Of a stretch of 64,000 nucleotides of DNA, positions 34,024 through 42,903 are shown in pieces (the stretch's first letter is position 1; each line of letters opens with the position of its first letter). This DNA is from Actinoplanes regularis (GTDB lineage: Bacteria; Actinomycetota; Actinomycetes; Mycobacteriales; Micromonosporaceae), in contig NZ_FZNR01000017.1 in the NCBI RefSeq assembly GCF_900188005.1, forward strand, positions 121,693-185,692. The letters run 5' to 3'. The notes below the pieces were generated by a model, which worked only from the letters and a program-made list of their open reading frames with translations, ran no database searches and was not told the origin of the DNA. The position numbers and the translations under genes were made by a program.

Positions 34024-34989
34024 ATGGCACGTACCACACCACCGCGTCCGTTCGACATCGCCGAGGTCTTCCCCGAGCTTCACAAGCACCGGGGGACGAC
34101 CACCCGGCTGCACCCGCGTACCGGCACGCCCACCATCGCCGACAGCTCGATCGGCGGGCCGCTGCTGTGGCCGGCCGACGAGCCGTGGCCGATGTGCACC
34201 GACGGTGACGAACACGACGTCGACACGCTTCTGCGACCGGCGGTGGTCCGCCGCAGCCGGGAGATCCGCGCGAAGGCGAACGCCTCGAGCTGGTCAGCCC
34301 TTACCGACGAGGAGCGGGCCGAGCTGCCGGAGACCCGCTTCTCCGAACCGGAGGAGCTGATCCACCAGCCGGTGCCGCTGATCCCGGTGGCGCAGCTGTA
34401 CCGCCGCGACATTCCCGACTTCATCGGCCCCGACGACACCGACCTGCTCCAGGTGCTCTGGTGCCCGCTGGGCCATGTGGACGAGGACCAGGCCCCGAGG
34501 CTACGGCTGGTCTGGCGGCGCACCGCCGAGATCGGCCGGCCGCTCCCGGCCGCGCCGGAACCAGCGGTGGTCGAGGAGGACTACCTGCCGAACCCGTGCG
34601 TCGTGCATCCGGAGCAGTTCGTCGACCACCGGTACCACGAGGTGCTGCCCAAGGACCTCCAGGCCCGGATCGACGCGTGGGAGAAGGAGACGGACGGCCC
34701 CGGCTACTCGGTGTGGTCCGTGGTGCCGGGCTGGAAGGTGGGCGGTTTCCCCTCCTGGCGAATGACCGGTCCCGGGACGATGACCTGCGAGACCTGCGAC
34801 ACCGAGATGAACCTGCTGTTCACCGTCGGCTGGGGCGAGTGGGACGAGGCCGGTCACTGGCGGCCGATCGAGGATCCGGCCGACCTGGCCGACCCGCTGA
34901 CCGACATCGTCATCGGCCGGGGCTTCGACTGGTACGTCTTCTACTGCCCCGTCTCGTTCGACCACCCGCACGCGACGGTCATGCCGTGA
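34024..34989 (+). CDS. DUF1963/YwqG-like protein
   Basis: A 321-residue cytoplasmic protein. SSIGGPLLWPADEPWPMC (near residue 40), PVPLIPVAQLYRRDIPDF and DLLQVLWCPLGH follow the pattern of the YwqG/DUF1963 family, whose function is unknown. A CETCDTEM motif late in the protein could bind a metal. ATG 34024 is close behind the monooxygenase (24 nt), so cotranscription is possible though function may be unrelated. It converges with the potassium-channel regulator gene with 13 nt between; a short CCTCA/TGAGG hairpin (35001-35012) lies at the junction. Confidence 0.72.
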   Translation: MARTTPPRPFDIAEVFPELHKHRGTTTRLHPRTGTPTIADSSIGGPLLWPADEPWPMCTDGDEHDVDTLLRPAVVRRSREIRAKANASSWSALTDEERAELPETRFSEPEELIHQPVPLIPVAQLYRRDIPDFIGPDDTDLLQVLWCPLGHVDEDQAPRLRLVWRRTAEIGRPLPAAPEPAVVEEDYLPNPCVVHPEQFVDHRYHEVLPKDLQARIDAWEKETDGPGYSVWSVVPGWKVGGFPSWRMTGPGTMTCETCDTEMNLLFTVGWGEWDEAGHWRPIEDPADLADPLTDIVIGRGFDWYVFYCPVSFDHPHATVMP

Positions 34990-35002
34990 TCGCGCACCCG
35001 CC

Positions 35003-35671
35003 TCAGGTGAGGCTCGCGAACGCCTGCACGCTGGCCGGATCGCCCACGACGATCAGGACGTCGCCGGCGTAGACGACGGTGTCCCCCGTGGTGTGCGTGA
35101 ACGGTATCCCCGGCCGTTTGATCGCCACCACGGTCACGTCGTGGGTCTTGCGCAGGTCGGCGTCGGCCAGCGTCCGGTCGATCACCACCGTCGGCGCGTG
35201 GGTCTTCGCGAGCACGTAGTCGTCGTCGAGCTGAATGAAGTTCAGGATCTGGCCGGTGACCATGTGCGCGACGCGCTCACCCATCTCGTGCTCGGGCAGC
35301 ACGACGTGATGGGCGCCGACGCGCCGCAGGATGGTGGCGTGCTGCCGGCTGATGGCCTTGGCCAGGATGTGCGGCACGGCCAGGTCGGTCAGCAGCGAGG
35401 TGGTCAGGATGCTGGCCTGGACGTCGGTGCCGATGCCCACCACGACGTTCGTCAGCTCGTGCACCCCGAGCTGACGCAGCGCCTCCTCGTCGGTGGTGTC
35501 GGCGACCGCGGCGTGCGTGAGTTTGTCGGCGAGGGCCTGCACGGCGCCCGAATCGGCGTCGATGCCGATGACCTCCCAGCCCTGGCGGATCAGTTCGAGG
35601 GCCAGGGAACCGCCGAAACGGCCCAGGCCCAGCACCGCGATGGGGTCGTCGACAGCCGGTTTCTTAGCCAA
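35003..35671 (-). CDS. Potassium uptake regulatory subunit TrkA/KtrA (RCK)
   Basis: A 222-residue cytoplasmic gating ring subunit. The RCK_N Rossmann domain (VLGLGRFGGSLALELIRQGW, residues 13-32; EVIGIDAD) binds NAD or ATP, and the RCK_C domain (residues 135-220) ends DVLIVVGD. It controls the TrkH-type channel encoded just upstream, whose gene it overlaps by 8 nt. KtrA length (about 220) is matched, as opposed to the double-length TrkA of enterobacteria. Confidence 0.93.
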   Translation of the reverse strand: MAKKPAVDDPIAVLGLGRFGGSLALELIRQGWEVIGIDADSGAVQALADKLTHAAVADTTDEEALRQLGVHELTNVVVGIGTDVQASILTTSLLTDLAVPHILAKAISRQHATILRRVGAHHVVLPEHEMGERVAHMVTGQILNFIQLDDDYVLAKTHAPTVVIDRTLADADLRKTHDVTVVAIKRPGIPFTHTTGDTVVYAGDVLIVVGDPASVQAFASLT

Positions 35672-37226
35672 CGATGGTCCGCTCCTCGGGTAGCTCGTAC
35701 CGGCGGGTCCGTTCCCGCATCGCCAGCGCCGCCGCGGCCGTGATCGGGCCGAGCCGGCCGATGAACATCAGCGCGATGAGAAGGAGATGCCCGGCCGTGC
35801 CGACCTTGGCGGTGATGCCGGTCGTCATGCCCACGGTGGCGAACGCGGAGGTGACCTCGAACAGCACGTCCTTCCCGGCGAACGGGGTCAGCGCCAGCAG
35901 GGCCAGCGTGGCGGCCATCACCATGCCGACGCTGAGCAGGGCGATGGTCAGCGCCTGCCGCTGGATCGCGGCCGGCAGGCGCCGGCCCAGCGCGTGCACG
36001 CTCGGCTCGCCGCGGATCTCGGCGAGGATCACGAAACCGAGCAGCGCGAAGGTGGTGACCTTGATCCCGCCCGCCGTGCTGGCACTGCCGCCTCCGATGA
36101 ACATCAGGATGATATTGATCAACATGGTCGTGTCGTGTATCTGGGACAGGTCCACGCTGTTGAACCCGGCCGTGCGGGGCATCACCGCGGTGGTGAACCC
36201 GGCGAGCAGCTTTTCCTTGAATCCCAGCCCGCCCAGCGTCGCGGGGTTGGTCCACTCCGCCCATGTGATCAACACCCAGCCCAGGCTCAGCAGGATCACG
36301 GTCATCCCAATGGTGATCTTGGTGTGCAGCGACCATTTTCGTGGTTTGTGCAGGGTGCGACGCAGTTCGAAGAGCACCGGGAAGCCGAGCCCGCCGATGA
36401 TGACCGCCGCCGAGATCGGCAGGCAGATCAACGGGTCGCCGACGAATCGCATCAGATTGTTCGGATACCACCCGAAGCCCGCGTTGTTGAACGCCGAGAC
36501 CGAGTGGACCAAACCCAGGTATGCGGCCCGGCTCCACGGCTCACCGTAGCCGTCGGCGAACCGCCACGTCAGCAGCATCGCCACCAGGGCCTCCACCAGC
36601 ACGCTTATACGCAGCACCCCGAGCACAACCCGCCGGACCTCGCCCACGCCCATGGTCCTCGTCTCGGCCTGAGCACTCAATTGCAGCCGCATCCGCAATC
36701 GGCGGGCCACCAGCAAGCCGAGCAGCGACGCGAACGTCATGATGCCGAAGCCGCCGATCTGGATCAGGCCGACGATGACCGCATCACCGAATCCCGACCA
36801 GTAGGTGCTGGTGTCCTCGATCGTCAACCCTGTCACACACACCGCCGAGGTGGCGGTGAACAGCGCCGTGACCCCACCGGCCTCCCGCCCGGCCGAGGTG
36901 GCCGCGGGAACCATCAACAGCCCCCAACCCATCGCGATGGCCCCCGCGAACCCCAGCACCATCAGCTTGGCGGGGCGCCGCGCCACCCGCCCGAGCCACC
37001 GGATCACCGGCGTGGGCGGCCGCAGCCCTCGCAGGTACCCCCACAACCGTGCCGGCGAGACGAGGTCACCCCGGCGCCCCGCCCGGCGCGGAGCCCCCGC
37101 CGGCGACGGACTGCTCAACGGCGCCCACACCAGCAGCGCCACACCGGCGGCCATCACCGTGAAGAACCCCGCCAACGTCAGCAGCCCGAGCAGCAGCTGA
37201 CCTCGAGTCGAATCCACCAGTCCCAT
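35664..37226 (-). CDS. Potassium transporter TrkH/KtrB
   Basis: A 520-residue membrane subunit of K+ uptake with four pore (P) loops: ATSAVCVTGLT, SAFNNAGFGWYP, PRTAGFNSVD and FATVGMTTGIT, each followed by a helix. The first part has two extra hydrophobic segments (LLLGLLTLAGFFTVMAAGVA). ATG 37226 follows a CGGGGAA site. It begins 36 nt after the last gene of the hydrogenase operon and on the same strand, so read-through from the operon is possible. A functional tie (membrane energetics, osmotic or desiccation response) is speculative. Confidence 0.93.
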   Translation of the reverse strand: MGLVDSTRGQLLLGLLTLAGFFTVMAAGVALLVWAPLSSPSPAGAPRRAGRRGDLVSPARLWGYLRGLRPPTPVIRWLGRVARRPAKLMVLGFAGAIAMGWGLLMVPAATSAGREAGGVTALFTATSAVCVTGLTIEDTSTYWSGFGDAVIVGLIQIGGFGIMTFASLLGLLVARRLRMRLQLSAQAETRTMGVGEVRRVVLGVLRISVLVEALVAMLLTWRFADGYGEPWSRAAYLGLVHSVSAFNNAGFGWYPNNLMRFVGDPLICLPISAAVIIGGLGFPVLFELRRTLHKPRKWSLHTKITIGMTVILLSLGWVLITWAEWTNPATLGGLGFKEKLLAGFTTAVMPRTAGFNSVDLSQIHDTTMLINIILMFIGGGSASTAGGIKVTTFALLGFVILAEIRGEPSVHALGRRLPAAIQRQALTIALLSVGMVMAATLALLALTPFAGKDVLFEVTSAFATVGMTTGITAKVGTAGHLLLIALMFIGRLGPITAAAALAMRERTRRYELPEERTIVG

Positions 37227-37262
37227 GATTCCCCGAGGGGCCCGGGCGCGGGCGCCGTTCCG

Positions 37263-37955
37263 TCACGCCAGCCGCAGACGTTCCTGGTCCTCGATCCGGG
37301 TCGCTTGCTCGGTCGTGATCAGGTCGCAGACCCAGTCCCAGTGCAGCGACACCCGGTCGCCCGGCGCGAGGCCGTCCAGCAGCGTACGGCCGCTCGCCGA
37401 CCAGGCCGCGACCTCGGCGCGCGGGGGACCGTGCGTGAGCCGCTCACCGTCCCAGACCAGCGGCCGGCAGGTGACCGTGGCGGTCTCACCGCGCACGTCC
37501 CGCACCACGCCGGTACGGATGCGGCACCGGTCGAGCACGGACGCCGCATGCGGGTGGCCGGTGCGGCGCAGCAGCGCCGCCCACGGATAGACCTCGAACA
37601 CGTGGAAGCTGTGGTGCGCCACCGCCCGTGCCCCGCCCTCGGCCCACCCGCCCGCCAACTGCCCGGCGAAGCGCTCCCGCAGGAACGGAACGAGCCGCTC
37701 CGGCACGACCGCGTCGAGCAGCGGACCCCCCACCCAGTACGCCTCCACCACCCGCTCGTCCAGCGGATCGGCCGTCCCGGCCACCCCGGCCAGGAACTCC
37801 AGGTAGGCCCAGGCGCCCTCGAAGGCGCGCGCCCGCCGGGCGATCTCGTCCGCGGAGCTGCTCAGCAGCGCACGGGCGCCGGGCGGCCCGCAGTAGCCCA
37901 GCTCGTTGGGCGGGTAGGCGTAGCGCGCGAAGAGCAACGCTCCGGCGACGCTCAC
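37263..37955 (-). CDS. Unknown protein at the end of the hydrogenase operon (DUF6390-like)
   Basis: A 230-residue cytoplasmic protein. Visible features: GALLFARYAYPPNELGYCGP at the start, AYWVGGPLLDAVVPERL, SFHVFEVYPW and DRVSLHWDWVCDLIT at the end. The GTG at 37955 lies 1 nt after the hypE stop, so it belongs to the operon. I associate it from memory with DUF6390, a family seen next to actinobacterial hydrogenase genes. Two cysteines (GYCGP, WVCDL) and several histidines could bind metal. It might be a subunit or maturation factor specific to group 1h enzymes. Confidence 0.75.
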   Translation of the reverse strand: MSVAGALLFARYAYPPNELGYCGPPGARALLSSSADEIARRARAFEGAWAYLEFLAGVAGTADPLDERVVEAYWVGGPLLDAVVPERLVPFLRERFAGQLAGGWAEGGARAVAHHSFHVFEVYPWAALLRRTGHPHAASVLDRCRIRTGVVRDVRGETATVTCRPLVWDGERLTHGPPRAEVAAWSASGRTLLDGLAPGDRVSLHWDWVCDLITTEQATRIEDQERLRLA

Positions 37956-37956
37956 G

Positions 37957-39015
37957 TCAGCAGATCCGGGGGAGTTGTTCGCCGATCGGCATGTTCACCA
38001 CCCGGGTGCCGCCCAGCGCCGTCCGCGCCACCACCATCCCCGGATGCTCGGGCACGCAGACGCCGATGCGGCGGGCACCCGCCCCGAGCGGGTGCCCGCG
38101 CATGGCGGCCAGGACCCGGTCCGCGTCGTCCCGCGGAACGAACGCCAGCAGCTTGCCCTCGTTCGCCACCTCCAGCGGGTCCAGCCCGAGCAGGCTGCAC
38201 GCGTCGGCCACCCCGCCCGGGACCGGCAATCGCCGCTCCTCGAGGGAGACGCCCACCCCGGCCGTACGGGCGATCTCGTTGAGCGACGCGGCCACCCCAC
38301 CACGGGTCGGGTCGCGCAGCACGTGCACGTCGGCCCCGGTGGCGAGCACGGCGGCGACCAGGCCGTTCAGTGGCGCGGTGTCGCTGCTGACCGCAGTGTC
38401 GAACTCGAGTCCCGCGCGGACGCTCAGCACCGCCACGCCGTGCACGCCGAGGTCGCCGCTGATCAGCACGGCGTCGCCGGGTGTGGCGCGGTGCGGGCCG
38501 ATCTCGACGCCCGCGGCCACCAGGCCCACCCCGGACGTGGTGACGAAGACGCCGTCGCCGCTGCCGTTGTCGACGACCTTGGTGTCGCCGGTGATCAGCC
38601 GTACGCCCGCGGCCCGCGCCGCCGCACCGGCCGCGGCGGCGATCCGCCGGACCTCGGTGAGCGGCGTGCCCTCCTGCAGGATGTACGCGATGGACAGGTA
38701 GAGCGGGGTGGCCCCGGCCATGGCGAGGTCGTTGACGGTGCCGTTGACGGCCAGGTCGCCGAGGCAACCGCCGGGGAACACCATGGGCTTCACCACGTAC
38801 GCGTCGGTGGAGAACGCGATCCGCGCCCCGCCGACGTCCACGACCGCGCTGTCGCCGAGCACGGTGTTCCCCGCCGTACCGTGCGCGGGCAGGAAGAGGT
38901 GCTCGACGAGCTCGCCCGACATCGCTCCGCCGCCGCCGTGCCCCATGACCACCGTGGGGGTGTCGCGCAGCGGGACCGGGCACGTCCAGCCCTCGAAGTC
39001 CAGCCCTCCGCTCAT
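37957..39015 (-). CDS. hypE: Hydrogenase maturation protein HypE
   Basis: A 352-residue PurM-like ATPase that dehydrates the carbamoyl group on its own C-terminal cysteine to a thiocyanate, the cyanide source for the Fe(CN)2CO group of the active site. The substrate tail is intact: the protein ends PRIC with Cys352 last. Other family features: MGHGGGGAMSGELVEHLF, STDAYVVKPMVFPGG, GDTKVVDNGSGDGVF and RDPTRGGVAASLNEIA. The ATG at 39015 overlaps the hypD stop (ATGA). Confidence 0.96.
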   Translation of the reverse strand: MSGGLDFEGWTCPVPLRDTPTVVMGHGGGGAMSGELVEHLFLPAHGTAGNTVLGDSAVVDVGGARIAFSTDAYVVKPMVFPGGCLGDLAVNGTVNDLAMAGATPLYLSIAYILQEGTPLTEVRRIAAAAGAAARAAGVRLITGDTKVVDNGSGDGVFVTTSGVGLVAAGVEIGPHRATPGDAVLISGDLGVHGVAVLSVRAGLEFDTAVSSDTAPLNGLVAAVLATGADVHVLRDPTRGGVAASLNEIARTAGVGVSLEERRLPVPGGVADACSLLGLDPLEVANEGKLLAFVPRDDADRVLAAMRGHPLGAGARRIGVCVPEHPGMVVARTALGGTRVVNMPIGEQLPRIC

Positions 39016-40115
39016 GAGCGCCGGGCCAGGTCGAGCCGCCGGTACGCGAAGTACGCGGCGCACGCGCCCTCGGCGGACACCATGGTGGCCCCGAGCGGGT
39101 CGCGTGGCGTGCACTGCTTGCCGAACGCGGCGCACTCGTGCGGCTTGATCAGCCCTTGCAGCACTTCGCCGGAGCGGCACACCGCCGGCTCCCGGGTGCG
39201 CACGTCGCTCACGGCGAACCGCTCCTCGGCGTCGAACTCGCGGTAGCGCGGCGAGAGCCGCCAGCCGCTGCGCGGAATGCGCCCGATGCCGCGCCAGGTG
39301 CGGTCGGTGACCTCGAAGACATCGCCCAGCATGGCGATGGCGGCGGGGTTGCCCGCGTCGGGTACGGCTCGCGGGTACGCGTTGGCCACCTCGTGCCGCC
39401 CGGCCTCGAGCAGCACGACCGTCTGCCGGATGCCCTCGAGGAGGTCCAGCGGCTCGAATCCGGTGACCACGATCGGCACCCGGTACCGCTGCGCCAGCGG
39501 CGGGTACTCGCTCGTGCCCATCACGCTGCACACGTGCCCGGCCGCCAGGAACGCCTGCACCCGGCAGCGCGGCGACTCCATGATGGCCGCGATCGCGGGT
39601 GGCACCAGCACGTGCGACACCAGCAGCGAGAAGTTGCCGATCCCGAGCCGTTCGGCCTGGTGGACGGTCATGGCGTTGGCGGGCGCCGTGGTCTCGAAGC
39701 CGATCCCGAAGAACACCACCTGCCGGTCGGGATTCTCCCGGGCCAGGTTCAGCGCGTCGAGCGGGGAGTAGACCACCCGTACGTCGGCGCCCGCGCTCTT
39801 GACCGAGAGCAGGTCCCGGCCGCTGCCCGGCACGCGCAGCATGTCGCCGAACGAGCAGAACGTCACTCCCGGCCGCTCGGCGATGGCCAGCGCCTTGTCG
39901 ATGGTCTCCAGCGGGGTCACACAGACCGGGCACCCCGGCCCGTGGATCAGCTCGATGCTCTCGGGAAGCAGCTGATCGATGCCGTGCCGCAGGATCGAGT
40001 GCGTCTGGCCGCCGCAGATCTCCATCATCGCCCAGGGGCGGGTGGTGACGGCGTGGATCTCGTCGAGCAGCCGCCGGGCCAGCTCCGGATCGCCGAACTC
40101 ATCGAGGTACTTCAC
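39012..40115 (-). CDS. hypD: Hydrogenase maturation protein HypD
   Basis: A 367-residue iron-sulfur scaffold that with HypC assembles Fe(CN)2CO. Diagnostic segments: MEICGGQTHSILRHGIDQLL (start region), IHGPGCPVCVTP, FFGIGFETTAPANAM, AAGHVCSVMGTSEYPPLA, VTGFEPLDLLEGI and the C-terminal cysteines in ECAAFGKQCTP. GTG 40115 is preceded by AGGAG and overlaps hypC by 17 nt. No residue of the family signature appears lost. Confidence 0.96.
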   Translation of the reverse strand: MKYLDEFGDPELARRLLDEIHAVTTRPWAMMEICGGQTHSILRHGIDQLLPESIELIHGPGCPVCVTPLETIDKALAIAERPGVTFCSFGDMLRVPGSGRDLLSVKSAGADVRVVYSPLDALNLARENPDRQVVFFGIGFETTAPANAMTVHQAERLGIGNFSLLVSHVLVPPAIAAIMESPRCRVQAFLAAGHVCSVMGTSEYPPLAQRYRVPIVVTGFEPLDLLEGIRQTVVLLEAGRHEVANAYPRAVPDAGNPAAIAMLGDVFEVTDRTWRGIGRIPRSGWRLSPRYREFDAEERFAVSDVRTREPAVCRSGEVLQGLIKPHECAAFGKQCTPRDPLGATMVSAEGACAAYFAYRRLDLARRS

Positions 40116-40353
40116 CGAACTCCTCCTTGAGGACGCCCATCCGCTCGAAGGTCTCGAGGGTCTCGCGTGCCGACCGCTCGTCGAGCCGCTGGATGGCGAA
40201 TCCGACGTGGACCACGACGTACTCACCGACCGCCGCGTCCGGGACGTACTGCAGGCAGACGCTCTTGCGTACCCCGCCGAAGTCGACCTCGGCCATGGTG
40301 ATGCCGTCGGCCTCGGTGACACGCAGGACGCGCCCGGGTACCGCCAGGCACAT
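40099..40353 (-). CDS. hypC: Hydrogenase maturation chaperone HypC (stand-alone copy)
   Basis: An 84-residue chaperone beginning MCLAVPGRVL with the essential Cys2, and YVVVHVGFAIQRLDE typical of HypC. It carries the Fe(CN)2CO unit from HypD to the large subunit apoprotein. The ATG at 40353 overlaps the last base of the upstream stop. This is one of two HypC modules in the operon; the other is fused to HypF immediately upstream. The C-terminal KEEFGEVPR tail is not in the fused copy, which may give the two different partners. Confidence 0.95.
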   Translation of the reverse strand: MCLAVPGRVLRVTEADGITMAEVDFGGVRKSVCLQYVPDAAVGEYVVVHVGFAIQRLDERSARETLETFERMGVLKEEFGEVPR

Positions 40354-42902
40354 CAGTCCTCCTCCGCTGGATTCCAGGAACCGCCGGACGCGCCGATCAC
40401 CAGCTGGCCCAGGGCGATGCCGCCGTCGTTGGGCGGCAGCAGGCGCGGGCGCAGCACGGTGAAGCCCCGCTCCCGCAGCAGCCGGCTCGCCCCCGAGATG
40501 AGCAGCGCGTTCTGGAACACCCCGCCGCCCAGCGCCACCACGTCGAGCCCGGTGCGCTCGCGGCACCGGTCGGCGAGGTCGGCGATGAGGCCGGCCACCG
40601 CCGCGTGGAAGCCGGCGGCCAGAACCGGCGCCGGCACCCCGGCGCGCAGGTCGGTCGCGAGGTCGCGGACGACCGGGCCGGGGTCGGCGACGTCCGAGCC
40701 GTCGGGGCTCACGCTCACCTCGAAGCGGTACGCCCGTCCGGGCCCCGCCGGTGCCGCCCGCGCCACACCCTCCAGGACGATGGCGGCCTCGGCCTCGTAC
40801 TCGACGGCGTGCCGGACGCCGATCAGCGACGAGACCGCGTCGAAGAGCCGGCCCATGCTCGAGGTCGGCACACAGCCGGCGCCGGTCGCGAACTGCCGGG
40901 CGAGCAGGTCACGCTCCGCCCGCGGGCAGGCCGCCACCGGCGGCAGCCAGGAGTGCCAGGGCAGGCCGGCGGCGTGCAGATGCGCCAGCGCCATCCGGTA
41001 CGGCCGCAGCACGCTCGCGTCCCCGCCGGCCAGCGGCACGTACCCGAGCCGGGCCGCGCGCCGGTAGGTCCGGTATCCGGCGACCAGCACCTCGCCGCCC
41101 CACGCCGCGCCGTCGGGCCCGAAGCCGGTGCCGTCGAACGCCACCCCGATCACCCGCTCGCCGGCGCCCAGCCCGTGCTCGGCCATCACCGAGGCCACGT
41201 GCGCGTGGTGATGCTGCACCCGGCGCACCGGGCGGCCGTCCGCGTTGCGCAGCGCCCACTCGGACGAGCGATAACCGGGATGCAGGTCGGCCACGAGCAG
41301 CTCGGGCCGGACCCCGGTCAGCTCCTCGAGGTGCCGCTCGGTGACGGTCAGCGCGTTGATGGTGGCGAGGTCGTCCATGTCGCCGATGTGCTGGCTGAGC
41401 CACGCGTACCGGCCGCTCGCGACGGCGCAGGCGCTCTTGAGGTCGGCGCCGGCCGCCAGCGTCGGTGCCACCGGGAACGGCAGCGCGACGGGCAGCGGCG
41501 CGTAACCGCGCGAGCGGCGCACGGGCAGTTCGGCGCCGTCGACGTGCCGGCTCACCGAGTCGTCGCAGGGCACCCGGATCGGCCGGTCGTGGCGCAGCCA
41601 GGCGTCGGCGAGCGGGGCCAGCCGCCGCAGCGCCTCCCCGTCGTCGGTGACGATCGGCTCGCCGGAGCGGTTCCCCGAGGTCATCACGAGCGCGTCGGGG
41701 CCGGGCGGGTCGCCGGGCAACCCGAGCAGCAGCGCGTGCAGCGCGGTGTAGGGCAGCATCAGGCCGAGGTCGGGGTTGCCGGGCGCGACCTCGGCGGCGA
41801 GGCCGGATCCGGCCCGGCGCGGGGCGAGCACGATGGGCCGGCGGGCGCCGCCGAGCAGCTCCTCGTCGCCCGCGCTCAGCTCGGCGAGCCGTCGCGCGGT
41901 GCCGAGATCGGCGACCATGACGGCGAACGGCTTCCCGCCGCGCTGCTTGCGGCGGCGCAGTTCGCCGGTGGCGGCCGGATCGCGGGCGTCGCAGGCCAGG
42001 TGGTAGCCGCCGAGCCCCTTGACCGCGACGATCCGGCCGGACGCGAGCAGCCGGCGGGCCGCGGTCACCGGGTCCTCGCCGGGGGAGACGGGTGCCCCGG
42101 CCGCGTCCACGAGGGTGAGCCGCGGGCCGCAGGCGGGGCAGGCGATCGGCTGGGCGTGGAAGCGCCGGTCGGCCGGGTCCTCGTACTCGGCGCGGCAGGC
42201 GGGACACATCGGGAAGCTCGCCATGGTGGTGGCGTCCCGGTCGTACGGCAGCCCGGTGATGATCGTGAAGCGCGGCCCGCAGTTGGTGCAGTTGATGAAC
42301 GGGTGCCGGTGCCGCCGGTCGGCCGGGTCCCCCAGCTCGTGCAGGCAGTCCGCGCAGGTGGCCACGTCGGGCGAGGCGAGGGTGCGGGCGGGACCGCCGC
42401 GGGACGGTTCGATCGTGAAGCCGGTGCCGCCGGTGGACGGTAGCTCCTCCTGCGCCACGGCGACGATCATGGCGAGTGGCGGGGCCTGCGCGCGCAGCCG
42501 CCGCCCGTACTCCGCCACGTCGTCCGGGTCGCCCTCGACCTCGATCACCACGCCGTCGGCCGTGTTGGCGACCGACCCGGTGAGGGCGAGCGCGGCGGCC
42601 GTGGCGTACGCGAAGGGCCGGAAGCCCACCCCCTGGACCAGTCCCGACACGGTGTAACGCCGGCGCTGCCGGCGGCCCCGGCCGATCAGCTCCAGCCCGG
42701 CGAGGGCGCGGGCGGCGCCGGCCGCGTCGATCACCTCCACGGCGAAGCCCAGGTGGATCAGCACCCACGCGCCGGGCTCGGGCGGGGCGTCGAGCATCCC
42801 GATGTTGACCCGCCGGCTCCCGCCCTGCACGTCCACCAGTGCGAGGTGGCCGGCGAAGCCGTCGAGAAGCTCCACCACCCGGCCGGGAATGCCGAGGCAC
42901 AT
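40353..42902 (-). CDS. hypF: HypC-HypF fusion protein
   Basis: An 849-residue protein. Residues 1-78 are a complete HypC (MCLGIPGRVVELLD; VLIHLGFAVEVID, Cys2 present). An Arg-rich linker (GRGRRQRR) leads to full HypF: acylphosphatase domain (TVSGLVQGVGFRPFAYA, residues 83-165), paired zinc motifs (CADC, CTNC, CPAC, CPAC), YrdC-like domain (GGYHLACDA; KPFAVMVADL) and carbamoyltransferase domain (QHHHAHVASVMAEHG; VVALGGGVFQNALL). HypF makes carbamoyl-AMP and loads HypE. No stop or frameshift separates the parts. ATG 42902 lies 1 nt after the protease gene. Ordinary HypF is about 750-780 residues, so the extra length is the HypC module. Confidence 0.95.
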   Translation of the reverse strand: MCLGIPGRVVELLDGFAGHLALVDVQGGSRRVNIGMLDAPPEPGAWVLIHLGFAVEVIDAAGAARALAGLELIGRGRRQRRRYTVSGLVQGVGFRPFAYATAAALALTGSVANTADGVVIEVEGDPDDVAEYGRRLRAQAPPLAMIVAVAQEELPSTGGTGFTIEPSRGGPARTLASPDVATCADCLHELGDPADRRHRHPFINCTNCGPRFTIITGLPYDRDATTMASFPMCPACRAEYEDPADRRFHAQPIACPACGPRLTLVDAAGAPVSPGEDPVTAARRLLASGRIVAVKGLGGYHLACDARDPAATGELRRRKQRGGKPFAVMVADLGTARRLAELSAGDEELLGGARRPIVLAPRRAGSGLAAEVAPGNPDLGLMLPYTALHALLLGLPGDPPGPDALVMTSGNRSGEPIVTDDGEALRRLAPLADAWLRHDRPIRVPCDDSVSRHVDGAELPVRRSRGYAPLPVALPFPVAPTLAAGADLKSACAVASGRYAWLSQHIGDMDDLATINALTVTERHLEELTGVRPELLVADLHPGYRSSEWALRNADGRPVRRVQHHHAHVASVMAEHGLGAGERVIGVAFDGTGFGPDGAAWGGEVLVAGYRTYRRAARLGYVPLAGGDASVLRPYRMALAHLHAAGLPWHSWLPPVAACPRAERDLLARQFATGAGCVPTSSMGRLFDAVSSLIGVRHAVEYEAEAAIVLEGVARAAPAGPGRAYRFEVSVSPDGSDVADPGPVVRDLATDLRAGVPAPVLAAGFHAAVAGLIADLADRCRERTGLDVVALGGGVFQNALLISGASRLLRERGFTVLRPRLLPPNDGGIALGQLVIGASGGSWNPAEED

Positions 42903-42903
42903 G

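Noticed and set aside
40353..42902. HypC module at the start of hypF suspected to be a frameshift artefact joining two genes
   Set aside because: The frame is continuous with an in-phase linker, normal third-position GC and no overlapping stop/start; a separate hypC already exists downstream. Only resequencing could exclude a base error.
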